Both the position numbers and the translations under genes were made by a program. Positions 34,340 through 42,217 of a stretch of 53,153 nucleotides of DNA are shown here, piece after piece. The stretch is from DAOTXK01 sp034435395 (GTDB lineage: Bacteria > Chloroflexota > Anaerolineae > Aggregatilineales > Ch27). How positions within the stretch are numbered: the stretch's first letter is position 1; each line of letters starts with the position of its first letter. The DNA lies in assembly GCA_034435395.1 (NCBI GenBank), contig DAOTXK010000012.1, forward strand, positions 1 to 53,153. The letters run 5' to 3'. A model generated the notes under the pieces. It worked only from the letters and a program-made list of their open reading frames with translations. It searched no databases and was not told the origin of the DNA.

Positions 34340-34384
34340 GTGGTGACAAACAGCTTGCGTCTGCGCCGCACCCGATTGAACTGA
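34340..34384 (+). pseudogene. Displaced 3' end of copA
   Basis: Fifteen codons including the stop read VVTNSLRLRRTRLN. They are the counterpart of VVSNSLRLKG at the present copA end (32514-32543), with GC-rich codons like the host. Nothing copA-like precedes it. This is best read as the original copA terminus, cut off by the AT-rich insertion. It lies in the 409-base gap before greA. Confidence 0.6.
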
Positions 34385-34496
34385 GACACTGGGGCGGCGC
34401 GCCCGGCCTGGAATGGCCTTGGGGGCCAGTTGTCCGGGCCGGGGCCGTGGCTGTTGAGGGTGTTGCTCCTGGCAGTTTTGACTTCCTTTTACAAAC

Positions 34497-34525
34497 TTTA
34501 CAAGTGGGTCGGTTTATGATATATT
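34497..34525 (+). promoter_or_regulatory. Putative promoter of greA
   Basis: TTTACA (34497-34502), 17 bases, TATATT (34520-34525), within an AT-rich patch about 130 bases before the greA start. Confidence 0.5.
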
Positions 34526-34600
34526 TATAGTGCTATAGTTGCATAGTAGCGGCTATTGGATCGTCCCTTTGGGCGGTCCCTTAATTTTAACTGACCCCTG

Positions 34601-34622
34601 AACACAGCCCCGGCTGTGTTTT
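34601..34622 (+). terminator. Leader hairpin / possible attenuator upstream of greA
   Basis: AACACAGC (34601-34608) pairs perfectly with GCTGTGTT (34613-34620) over a CCCG loop, ending in TTTT; a second TTTTTT run follows at 34634-34639. It sits between the predicted promoter and the ribosome site. In E. coli the greA leader also carries a terminator that yields small RNAs (GraL); a similar control here is inferred. Confidence 0.5.
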
Positions 34623-34655
34623 GTGCGCTTGGGTTTTTTCTGGTGAGGGTAGGAA

Positions 34656-35129
34656 ATGGCTGACCAACCCAATTACCTGACGGCGGAAGGCCTGAAGGAA
34701 CTGGAGGCACGGTTGGAGTACTTGCGGAACGTGCGGCGGCAGGAGGTGGCCACCCGTCTGCGCCTGGCCATGGAGGAAGGCGGCGAGCTGGTCGAGAACG
34801 CCGAGTACGAAGACGCTAAAAATGAGCAGGCCTTCGTCGAGGGTGAGATTCTCCGCCTGGAGTCCATTCTCAGTAATGTCCAGATCATCGAGTCCGACGG
34901 GCGTAAAGATATTGTTGGCCTGGGCGACCGTGTGACGGTGCAGGAAGTTGGCTACCCCGAAACCGAGGTTTATTACATTGTGGGCGCGGCGGAGGCCAAC
35001 CCAAGTGAGGGGCGGATATCCCACAAAAGCCCACTGGGTCGGGCGCTGATTGGGTGCAAGGTCGGCGACCGGGTCACGGTTAAAGCGCCCGATGGCGACA
35101 TCGAGTTTGAGATCAAGGCGATTGAATGA
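34656..35129 (+). CDS. greA: Transcription elongation factor GreA
   Basis: A 157-residue Gre factor that enters the RNA polymerase secondary channel and stimulates cleavage of backtracked RNA. The N-terminal coiled coil spans about residues 8-75 and carries the acidic tip (AMEEGGELVENAEYEDAKNEQ, residues about 45-65) with the catalytic D/E pair region. The C-terminal FKBP-like domain includes GDRVTVQE and the signature SPLGRALIGCKVGDRVTV. Length is normal. GAGGG lies eight bases before the ATG. It was probably followed originally by the terminator now at 36352-36390. Confidence 0.95.
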   Translation: MADQPNYLTAEGLKELEARLEYLRNVRRQEVATRLRLAMEEGGELVENAEYEDAKNEQAFVEGEILRLESILSNVQIIESDGRKDIVGLGDRVTVQEVGYPETEVYYIVGAAEANPSEGRISHKSPLGRALIGCKVGDRVTVKAPDGDIEFEIKAIE

Positions 35130-35223
35130 GTCCGTGCCTTCGGTGGTAGTGGTGAAGAATTGACTGATGAGGCATGAAAAGGCACTCTTGGATAAACGAC
35201 AAAGTCTATCCGAGTACCTTCTC

Positions 35224-35511
35224 ATGATGCAGACGATTGTAACCCATGAATGCCCAGGGTGTGGAAGCCTGGACTTGGTGAAAAACGGCCATGATTACAT
35301 AGGATCGCAGAAATACCACTGCAAGACCTGCAACCGCTCTGGCACATTGCACGCGCAGCGTGGCTACGATCAGCAGACACGCAGCCAGGTGCAACGTGCG
35401 CTGCTGGAACGGGTGAGCCTGCGGGGCATCGAACGGATATTTGGTGTTTCGCGGCGGACGGGGGCGGACTGGCTGGCAATGTGGGGCCAACACCTGCCGC
35501 TGTACCAGTAA
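35224..35511 (+). pseudogene. IS1-family InsA-like transposase fragment
   Basis: Ninety-five codons resembling the InsA protein of IS1-type elements: a zinc ribbon (ECPGCGS, then YHCKTCNRSG) and a helix-turn-helix (VSLRGIERIFGVSRRTGADWLAMW). The InsB part with the DDE catalytic residues is missing; after LPLYQ the frame runs into unrelated DNA (the VOC remnant) and meets a chance stop. No terminal inverted repeats were found. It is a dead fragment marking past IS activity between greA and the DUF4256 gene. Confidence 0.7.
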
Positions 35512-35637
35512 GACCTGATTGCCATCAGGGTCCTCAAGATTAAACCACTTTACGCCTAAGCCTGGGCCGAACAGAAAGAGTTTTCCGAAATTGAGGGTGA
35601 GGTTCGAACCTAAATCTGCGAAAACCTCTTTCTTTTT
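35500..35637 (-). pseudogene. Decayed VOC/glyoxalase-family protein, C-terminal fragment
   Basis: On the minus strand a frame reads EVFADLGSNLTLNFGKLFLF, then GPGLGVKWFNLEDPDGNQVLL. The second half, F-N-L-E-D-P-D-G-N-Q, is the hallmark end of vicinal-oxygen-chelate (glyoxalase/bleomycin-resistance) domains. Upstream it is broken by an in-frame stop in an A/T run (35629-35640), where a one-base shift would continue as DHLKKE. Downstream it merges with the IS fragment near 35500-35512 and has lost its own stop. No intact gene exists here. Confidence 0.6.
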
Positions 35638-35653
35638 TCAGGTGATCCGTTCT

Positions 35654-35680
35654 CAAATTTAGCTGTCTGTGCAAATTTAG
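35654..35680. repeat. Short direct repeat CAAATTTAG x2
   Basis: CAAATTTAG occurs at 35654-35662 and 35672-35680, nine bases apart, at the junction of the VOC remnant and the DUF4256 gene end. It could be a recombination or insertion scar, or chance in AT-rich DNA. Confidence 0.3.
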
Positions 35681-36234
35681 ACCCTTAGCGAGCCACGGAA
35701 CGCCCTAGCGCTATAGAAAGAGGGCGCACTGTTATGATACACGAAGACATTGCCGTAGCGGCGATCAGCAAAGAGGGCGCCGCCGAGTTTTCTAATATCC
35801 GAAGGTGTTTTCACCCAGCTCGACGTTTTCGTATCGAAATTTCCAAGTTTCTGCAAGTCTCGATATTGTTCTTCCGTTAAAAGTTCAATGCCCATGGCGG
35901 CTGCCATATCGATAGCGTTACCTTCTGGATGCACCCCTCGTTTTTCCCTCGCCTCCTGCCCTTCACGGTCGTAACAAACATTTCTGCGGCCTTTAGGACT
36001 TTCCGCTGAACAATCATAAAAAATGTATTCGCCCGTCTTTTTATCATGACCAACAACATCCGGTTCACCGCCAGTTCTTTCCATTTCATTGAGTGACCAC
36101 AGTTTTTCCGTATTAGCTTCCAGCTTTGCTTGTACTTTAGCCCATTCAAGACCTTTATGGCGGTTCATGTTTTTCTCAAAACGGGCTTTCAAGGCGCTGA
36201 GTAGTTCTTCACGTTGTTCTGCTGACAACTCCAT
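35677..36234 (-). CDS. DUF4256-family protein
   Basis: A 185-residue protein of the DUF4256 family, function unknown. It is strikingly conserved: EKLWSLNEMERTGGEPDVVG, then EYIFYDCSAESPKGRRNVCY, then AMGIELLTEEQYRDLQKLG and the end FVYHNSAPSFYSARAFRGSLRV. The ATG at 36234 follows AAAGGA by eight bases; the upstream frame is excluded. It is AT-richer than its neighbours and reads opposite to greA and the M3 gene, inside a region of gene debris, so it was probably acquired by transfer. It seems intact. Confidence 0.85.
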   Translation of the reverse strand: MELSAEQREELLSALKARFEKNMNRHKGLEWAKVQAKLEANTEKLWSLNEMERTGGEPDVVGHDKKTGEYIFYDCSAESPKGRRNVCYDREGQEAREKRGVHPEGNAIDMAAAMGIELLTEEQYRDLQKLGNFDTKTSSWVKTPSDIRKLGGALFADRRYGNVFVYHNSAPSFYSARAFRGSLRV

Positions 36235-36351
36235 GTAGGATTCCTTTCCACGCTCATAAACGAAAATGACACGCATGTTCTGCAAAAAGAGAGTGTACAA
36301 GAAGATACTTCATCAGTCAAAATGTCGCCACTACCCCTTCGGTCTACCGTT

Positions 36352-36390
36352 GGCCTGTCTGGGATCGGGTGGACAGGCCGATTTTTTTTT
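36352..36390 (+). terminator. Strong Rho-independent terminator, separated from its gene
   Basis: GGCCTGTC (36352-36359) pairs perfectly with GACAGGCC (36372-36379) and is followed by G-A-T9. It acts on plus-strand transcripts, but no intact plus-strand gene lies within 1.2 kb upstream; greA is the nearest. It most likely belonged to greA before the intervening segment arrived. Confidence 0.8.
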
Positions 36391-36452
36391 GTAAACGCGG
36401 TAGAATAACCGCTGTTTGCTGGCCGGTTATTACGTCACAAGGATGAGTTTCC

Positions 36453-38147
36453 ATGACTCTTGCACCACTGCCCGATTCGGTCGATGACTTTGACGGACTG
36501 AACTGGGAGGCCATTGCCCCTTACTACGAGGAATTGCAGCAGCGGGCGCTGACGCCGGGTACAGTGGGGGACTGGCTGCGCGACTGGTCGCATCTGGAAT
36601 CCCTGCTCCACGATACCTTCACCCAACTGCACATCGCCTACGATCTGGACACGGCGGATGAGGAAAAGCAAGCCGCCGCCGAGAAGTTTATCACCGAGAT
36701 CAACCCCAAGCGGCAGCTCGCCCAGCAGCCGCTCAAGAAGAAGCTGATCGATAGCGGCTATGATTCCTCCAATCACGCCATCATGCTGCGCAGTTTCCGT
36801 AATGAGATCGAGCTATTCCGTGAGGAAAACGTGCCCCTCATGGCTGAGTTGGGACAGCTCTCGATGCAGTACCAGAAGATCATGGGCGCGATGACGGTCG
36901 AGTTTGATGGGGAGGAGCGCACCATCCCCCAACTGCGACCGTACCTGCTCAGAACCGACCGCCGTGTCCGGGAAGCGGCCTGGCGCGCCGGGCGTGAGCG
37001 GCAGATGGCCGACCGTCAGCAGTTGCATGAGCTGTTTGACCGGATGATCAGGTTGCGCCACCAGATCGCGCGTAACGCCGGCTTTGCCAACTATCGGGAC
37101 TACATGTTCCGTGAGATGGAACGGTTCGACTACACGCCGGAGGACTGTAAGGCTTTCCACGCGGCCATTGAGCGGGTGATCGTGCCCGCTGTGCAGCGCC
37201 GGTTGGCGCGCCGCTGTCAGCAGATGGGTCTGGATTCCCTGCGACCGTGGGACCTGGCCGTCGATCCGTTGGGGCGCGAGCCGCTCCATCCCTTTGAGCG
37301 GGTCGACGCCTTGATCGGCCAAACGGGCGATATCTTCAGGCAGCTTGACCCCACCCTGGCCGGTTACTACGACACCATGGCCACGGAGAGCCTGCTGGAA
37401 CTGGAAAGTCGAAAGGGCAAAGCGCCCGGCGGTTATTCGACCTCCTTTCACCTGCGGAAGCGCGCTTTTATTTTTATGAATGCCGTCGGCGTGCACGATG
37501 ATGTGCAAACGCTGCTTCATGAGGCCGGGCACGCTTTTCACACGTTTGAGCGGAGCCATTTGCCGCTGATATGGGAGAGGAATATTCCCATGGAGATCGC
37601 CGAGGTGGCCTCGATGGCGATGGAATTGCTGGCGGCTCCGTATCTGGCCGAGTTTTATGACGACGGCGAGGTGCGGCGGGCGCGCGTCGAGCATCTCGAA
37701 GGCACGATGGACTTCCTGCCCTATATGGCGGTGGTTGATGCGTTCCAGCACTGGCTGTACGAGAATCCAGAACACTCCCACGAGGAGCGCGATGCCAAGT
37801 GGCTGGAGCTGCATGAGCGCTTCAAGCCTGGCGAGGACTGGTCCGGCCTGGAAGAAGAGCGCGCTTCGTACTGGCAGCGGCAGTTACACATCTACGAGGT
37901 GCCCTTCTATTATGTCGAATACGGCATTGCGCAGGTGGGCGCCTGGCAGGTGTGGCGCAACAGTCTGGCTGATCCGGCCAAGGCGCTGGCCGATTACCGG
38001 GCCGCTTTGGCGCTGGGGTACACCCGGCCGCTGCCGGAGTTGTACGCGACTGCCGGGACAGAACTGGCGCTTGGTGATGAGGCGCTGCTGGGCGAACTGG
38101 TCGCCCTGATTGAGCGGCAACTGGCGGAGTTGGAAGGAGCGGCCTAA
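36453..38147 (+). CDS. M3-family oligoendopeptidase
   Basis: A 564-residue cytoplasmic zinc oligopeptidase of family M3 (PepF/oligoendopeptidase F type). The active site is H356-E357-A-G-H360 in LLHEAGHAFHTFE, with the third ligand in the downstream PMEIAEVASMAME helix. The late motif YEVPFYYVEYGIAQVGAWQ is the usual substrate-binding tyrosine region. It degrades short peptides. It is followed six bases later by lysS on the same strand and is likely co-transcribed with it. Confidence 0.92.
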   Translation: MTLAPLPDSVDDFDGLNWEAIAPYYEELQQRALTPGTVGDWLRDWSHLESLLHDTFTQLHIAYDLDTADEEKQAAAEKFITEINPKRQLAQQPLKKKLIDSGYDSSNHAIMLRSFRNEIELFREENVPLMAELGQLSMQYQKIMGAMTVEFDGEERTIPQLRPYLLRTDRRVREAAWRAGRERQMADRQQLHELFDRMIRLRHQIARNAGFANYRDYMFREMERFDYTPEDCKAFHAAIERVIVPAVQRRLARRCQQMGLDSLRPWDLAVDPLGREPLHPFERVDALIGQTGDIFRQLDPTLAGYYDTMATESLLELESRKGKAPGGYSTSFHLRKRAFIFMNAVGVHDDVQTLLHEAGHAFHTFERSHLPLIWERNIPMEIAEVASMAMELLAAPYLAEFYDDGEVRRARVEHLEGTMDFLPYMAVVDAFQHWLYENPEHSHEERDAKWLELHERFKPGEDWSGLEEERASYWQRQLHIYEVPFYYVEYGIAQVGAWQVWRNSLADPAKALADYRAALALGYTRPLPELYATAGTELALGDEALLGELVALIERQLAELEGAA

Positions 38148-38153
38148 CAACCG

Positions 38154-39677
38154 ATGTCCTGGGAACCGACGAATGTTGAAAGAGATCGGCTGGAGAAACT
38201 GGCCCGCCTGGAGGAAGCCGGCATAGACCCCTATCCGCCACGGGTGACCCGCACGCACGGCGCTGCCGAGGCTATCGCCGCCTATGAGGCCGTCGAGGTG
38301 AATGGCGATGCGGCGGCGGTGGAGGTGACGGTTTGTGGTCGCGTTCGCCGCCAGAACGTCAAGGGGAAGGTGGCTTTCTGGCACATTGAGGACGGCACCG
38401 GGCGGGTGCAGTTGATGATTCGCCAGGATGATGTGGGTGAAGAGACCTATATGCTGGTCAAGGCCAAAGACATCGAGCTGGACGACTTTGTGCAGGCCAC
38501 CGGCACGATGATGCGCACGCGCGCGGGCGAAGTAAGCGTCCAGGTCTTCGAATTGAAGCTGCTGGCTAAAGCGCTCAGTCCATTGCCAGTGATCAAGGAG
38601 AAGGTGGAAAAAGACGGCAGCGTGACCCGCTTCGGCGCTTTTACCGATGTGGAAAGCCGTTATCGCCAGCGGTACGCCGATCTGGCGGTGAACCCTGAGG
38701 TGCGCGAGGTGTTCCGCGCCCGCGCCCGGACGGTCAGCGCCATTCGCCGCTTCCTGGATGACGAGGGATTCCTGGAGGTGGAGACGCCGATTTTGCAGCC
38801 GCTTTATGGTGGGGCGGCAGCCCGTCCGTTTGTCACCCATCACAACCAGCTTGACCAGGACCTCTACCTGCGCATCAGCTTTGAGTTGTATCTCAAGCGG
38901 CTGCTGGTCGGCATGTATGATGCCGTCTACGAGATCGGGCGCGACTTTCGTAACGAAGGCGTCAGCTTCAAACATAACCCGGAGTTCACCCAGGTTGAGT
39001 TCTACAAAGCCTACATTGACTATCACGGTGTGATGGACATCACGGAGCGGCTGATCGCCTATGTGGCCGAGGCGGTGACCGGCAGCACCACCATCACCTA
39101 CCAGGGGCACACCATCGACCTCGCTCCCCCGTGGCCGCGCCGGAAGTTGCGGGATGTCATCCGCGACCAGACCGGCATTGACTATATGGATTATCCCGAT
39201 GCCGGGTCGCTGAGCGCAGCCATGAAAGCGCGGGGTCTGGAGGTCAAGCCCGGCAGCACCTGGGGCGAACTGGTCGACGATCTGCTGGGCAAACAGGTGG
39301 AGCCGCACCTGATCCAGCCCACCTTTGTCCTGGACTATCCGCGTGACATCTCGCCGTTTGCCAAGATGGTCCCCGGGGACGACCGGCACGTGGAGCGGTT
39401 TGAGTTTTTCATCGGCGGCATGGAGATGGGCAACGCCTTCACCGAGCTGAACGACCCGCGCGACCAGGAGGCGCGTTTCCTGGAGATGGGTCGGCTGTAC
39501 GACGCGGACGATGAGCAGGCCGCCCCGCTGGACGAGGACTACCTGAGGGCCATGCGCTACGGCATGCCTCCCAACGGCGGTTGGGGGATGGGCGTTGACC
39601 GGCTGACGATGTTGCTGACCGATCAACGGAGCATTCGTGACGTGTTGCTTTACCCCCACCTGCGGGAAAAGGAGTAA
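38154..39677 (+). CDS. lysS: Lysyl-tRNA synthetase, class II
   Basis: A 507-residue class IIb aminoacyl-tRNA synthetase charging tRNA-Lys. The N-terminal OB-fold anticodon-binding domain (about 55-150; VTVCGRVRRQNVKGKVAFWH) is followed by the catalytic core. Motif 2 is YEIGRDFRNEGVSFKHNPEF, and motif 3 GGWGMGVDRLTMLLTD. The usual LRIAPELYLKRL is LRISFELYLKRL here, a mild variant next to the lysine pocket. Length and order are normal. It lies six bases after the M3 peptidase gene and has its own terminator. Confidence 0.96.
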   Translation: MSWEPTNVERDRLEKLARLEEAGIDPYPPRVTRTHGAAEAIAAYEAVEVNGDAAAVEVTVCGRVRRQNVKGKVAFWHIEDGTGRVQLMIRQDDVGEETYMLVKAKDIELDDFVQATGTMMRTRAGEVSVQVFELKLLAKALSPLPVIKEKVEKDGSVTRFGAFTDVESRYRQRYADLAVNPEVREVFRARARTVSAIRRFLDDEGFLEVETPILQPLYGGAAARPFVTHHNQLDQDLYLRISFELYLKRLLVGMYDAVYEIGRDFRNEGVSFKHNPEFTQVEFYKAYIDYHGVMDITERLIAYVAEAVTGSTTITYQGHTIDLAPPWPRRKLRDVIRDQTGIDYMDYPDAGSLSAAMKARGLEVKPGSTWGELVDDLLGKQVEPHLIQPTFVLDYPRDISPFAKMVPGDDRHVERFEFFIGGMEMGNAFTELNDPRDQEARFLEMGRLYDADDEQAAPLDEDYLRAMRYGMPPNGGWGMGVDRLTMLLTDQRSIRDVLLYPHLREKE

Positions 39678-39684
39678 TTTACAG

Positions 39685-39713
39685 GGTCGGGTATTGTGCC
39701 CGACCTTGTTTTA
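39685..39713 (+). terminator. Terminator of lysS
   Basis: GGTCGGG (39685-39691) pairs with CCCGACC (39699-39705) over TATTGTG, followed by TTGTTTTAT. Confidence 0.7.
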
Positions 39714-39870
39714 TATGGCGGCACGATCTTGCAGTTCGGGAGACCATCTCTGGCCTCCTGGTGGGCCGTGACCAGGCCGACGCTGCCGCTGCGGCTTTCT
39801 GTTGAAGGGGGTGGCAGGGATCACCGACGGTGGTTCCGCCGATGCCGCCGTTGGTCCGGGACGCCCCTCC

Positions 39871-40167
39871 CTAACCGTATTTGTTCATCAGGATGTCGAT
39901 CAGGGCGCTGACATTGCCGGACGAAGCATCCCGCCCGGCCATCAGAGAACCCAGGCCCATGGTCAGGCCGCTCTTGGATTGGCGGTCTTCGACATCCATA
40001 TCCAGCTCGTCAAACGCTTCCGGCTTGAGGTTCCGTAACATCCTGACCTCCGCCTGAGTGAGTTCGTAGCCGGCAATGGCTTCGTCGATGTTTTCCAGGA
40101 GGCGTTTGCGGAAGCCCTCGTCGGTCAGGGCTTTGGTGATGATGGCTGTCAGTCCTTCGGTTGGCAT
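39871..40167 (-). CDS. Os1348/NHLP-type leader-like small protein (possible RiPP precursor)
   Basis: A 98-residue protein. Residues 5-62 match the pattern of the Os1348/Nif11-NHLP leader domains: LTAIITKALTDEGFRKRLLE, then AIAGYELTQAEVRMLRNLK, then an acidic end ELDMDVEDRQSK. In related systems this leader precedes a core peptide after a Gly-type cleavage site. Here residues 66-98 (SGLTMGLGSLMAGRDASSG and onward) would be the core; it has no Cys and few Ser/Thr clusters, and no clear GG or GA site. No maturation enzyme is nearby, so it may instead be a leader-fold protein with another job. The ATG at 40167 follows GGGGAG by eight bases. It is divergent from the L,D-transpeptidase gene. Confidence 0.7.
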   Translation of the reverse strand: MPTEGLTAIITKALTDEGFRKRLLENIDEAIAGYELTQAEVRMLRNLKPEAFDELDMDVEDRQSKSGLTMGLGSLMAGRDASSGNVSALIDILMNKYG

Positions 40168-40279
40168 GGTCTGTCTCCCCGGTGATGGATGGCCACAGGA
40201 AGTGTGGTTTATCCAGGCACTCCCAGTATAACCCATAATTCGCCAGGTTTGGGATAGTCCCCCGTCAGCGGGTTGCTTA

Positions 40280-40288
40280 TGCTACAAT
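40280..40288 (+). promoter_or_regulatory. Putative extended -10 promoter of the L,D-transpeptidase gene
   Basis: TGCTACAAT, a TGn-extended -10 box, 38 bases before the ATG at 40326. Confidence 0.4.
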
Positions 40289-40325
40289 AGGGGCTGATCG
40301 TTGATAGTTGCTGGATGGGACGCTC

Positions 40326-42068
40326 ATGCAACCGGCTTCTTCACAAACCGGGTTAACAGAGGAAACGGCCATCCCCCGTCGTACTCACAGTTTTGGGCGA
40401 GCGCGCCGTCGTCAGATGGCCCGAAAGGCCCGTCGTCAGGTCGCAGGCGGGAGACGGCTCCTGCCCCCTGAAGGGCTATTGCGTATAAGGGGTCTGGCGG
40501 GCCTGCTGGGTAACCGGGCAGGCGGTTTGCGGGGAGGCCTGCGGGTCCTGGTGCCTGGGCGGGTAGTGCTTGTTGGGGTGGCTCTGGTGGTCCTGGTGGC
40601 GGTCTTTTCGGTGGCCGCGATGTATGCCTCCAACGCTGTTTTGCCCGGCGTTTCGGTCGCCGGGGTCGGCCTTGGCGGCCTGGGCGAAGCTGACGCCGTG
40701 GCTGTCCTGCGAGAATCCTGGTCGCAGCAGAGTCTGACCCTGCGTGACGGGAACCGTACCTGGCAGGTCGCTCCGTCGGAACTGGGATTCCAGATCGATG
40801 CGGTGACCTCCGTCCGCCGGGCATTCAACTATGGGCGCGGGCAGGGGGGACTGAGCGCGATGTTTGATGCCCTGTTGTCGGGTGTTGATCTGGAGCCGGT
40901 GATCATGTTCGATATCGACCGGGCGCGGAGCGGGTTGCTGCACTATGCTCCCCTGATCAACATTCCTCCCCAAAATGCTGCCCTCGAAATGCAAGGCGTG
41001 ATCGCCACCCATATCGCCGCCACCGACGGCCGGCGGTTGAATGTGCCGGAGTTAACAGCAGCGTTGGGGGCCGAGCCGGCCCGCGTGATCGCCGGAGGCA
41101 TCATTGAGCTGCCGATGTCCGCGGTGGCTCCGGCAGTCGCTGATGCAACGCCGCTGGTCGAATACGCGCAGACGCTGTTGCAACGTCCGTTGGTTATCGA
41201 GGCCTACGACCCGGTGGAAGACCGGGGTTACCCGTTTACGGTGGAGCCGGAGCAGTGGGGGCAGTGGCTGGATACGAAGCTGGTCTACCATGAGACCGGG
41301 CCACGCCTTTACCTCTCCCTCTCGAAACCGCCGGTCCGTGACTACCTGGAACAGCAGATGCGCACGCTGCCAGAGCCGCTCACCCTTGATATTGAGGACG
41401 GCATCCGGGCCATGCAGGAGGCCGTCACAAACGGTACGCTGAACACCTGGGTCACGGTGCGCTATCTGCCGACCGTGCACACTGTGCAGCGAGGCGAAAC
41501 CGCCTACAGCATCTCACGTTCGACTGGCCTCCCCTTCTACCTGATTGAGCAGGCCAATCCTGACCGTGATCTGGCCGAATTATATGTGGGCGATCAAATC
41601 ACCTTGCCCTCACGGGATGTGATGTTGCCGCTGCGCCCGGTGCGGGGGAAGCGCATCGTCGTTGATCTGAGCGAGCAGCGCCTGTGGGGGTACGAAAACG
41701 GCCAGATCATTTATGAGTGGCCGATCTCCAGCGGCATCAGCACCGCGCCGACCTCCGCTGGCTTTTTCCAGATTCTAAGCCATGAAGAAGTCGCTTCCGG
41801 TAGCAGCTACGCCCTGTGCGCGAACGATCCTGAATCCGGCCTCAACTGCGGCCAGTGGAAGATGCACTGGTTTATGGGGATCTATGAGATCGTGCCTGGC
41901 TTGATGAACGGTTTTCATGGGGCGGTGGAGCTGCCTAACGGGACGTACCTGGGTGGTGGGCAGGTGGGCCGCCCATTTACCTATGGCTGTATCATGTCGC
42001 TTGAGGAAAACGCCATTGAGCTTTACAACTGGGCCGAAGAGGGGGTTGTGGTGGAGATCAGGCAGTGA
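40326..42068 (+). CDS. L,D-transpeptidase with VanW-type peptidoglycan-binding, LysM and YkuD domains
   Basis: A 580-residue cell-wall enzyme anchored by one helix. Residues 1-78 are cytoplasmic and very Arg-rich; a single membrane helix spans about 79-100. Outside follow a PG_binding_4/VanW-like region (about 105-370, starting LPGVSVAGVGLGGLGEADAV), a LysM domain (about 378-425, HTVQRGETAYSISRSTGLP) and a YkuD catalytic domain (about 435-580). The presumed nucleophile is Cys in GRPFTYGCIMSLEE. The canonical SHGC-x-R signature is TYGC-I-M here and the usual His is replaced by Tyr, so activity or donor choice may differ. It would cross-link peptidoglycan 3-3. ATG 40326 is preferred over a TTG six codons earlier. 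Confidence 0.85.
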   Translation: MQPASSQTGLTEETAIPRRTHSFGRARRRQMARKARRQVAGGRRLLPPEGLLRIRGLAGLLGNRAGGLRGGLRVLVPGRVVLVGVALVVLVAVFSVAAMYASNAVLPGVSVAGVGLGGLGEADAVAVLRESWSQQSLTLRDGNRTWQVAPSELGFQIDAVTSVRRAFNYGRGQGGLSAMFDALLSGVDLEPVIMFDIDRARSGLLHYAPLINIPPQNAALEMQGVIATHIAATDGRRLNVPELTAALGAEPARVIAGGIIELPMSAVAPAVADATPLVEYAQTLLQRPLVIEAYDPVEDRGYPFTVEPEQWGQWLDTKLVYHETGPRLYLSLSKPPVRDYLEQQMRTLPEPLTLDIEDGIRAMQEAVTNGTLNTWVTVRYLPTVHTVQRGETAYSISRSTGLPFYLIEQANPDRDLAELYVGDQITLPSRDVMLPLRPVRGKRIVVDLSEQRLWGYENGQIIYEWPISSGISTAPTSAGFFQILSHEEVASGSSYALCANDPESGLNCGQWKMHWFMGIYEIVPGLMNGFHGAVELPNGTYLGGGQVGRPFTYGCIMSLEENAIELYNWAEEGVVVEIRQ

Positions 42069-42217
42069 GCCTGGGGACAGCGGTGGGTTACAGGACAGGG
42101 GGCGATCCACCCCGGTGAGCCGGCGTAGGGGCCACAGCCGACCTGGCAGCGCATGGCTGCGCCAGGAATCATGGTCATCCTTTGTTCCCAGGGCGGGTCT
42201 TTATAAACGGCAGTCTG

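Noticed and set aside
35601..35610. GGTTCGAACC, a perfect tRNA T-loop-like sequence
   Set aside because: No acceptor, D-arm or anticodon arm can be built around it, and it falls inside the VOC remnant (codons for GSNL).
39714..39870. Possible small plus-strand gene after lysS
   Set aside because: The frame starts inside the lysS terminator, has no ribosome site and resembles nothing known.
42141..42170. Hairpin CCTGGC...GCCAGG after the L,D-transpeptidase
   Set aside because: The stem is interrupted and there is no U-tract, so I do not call it a terminator.
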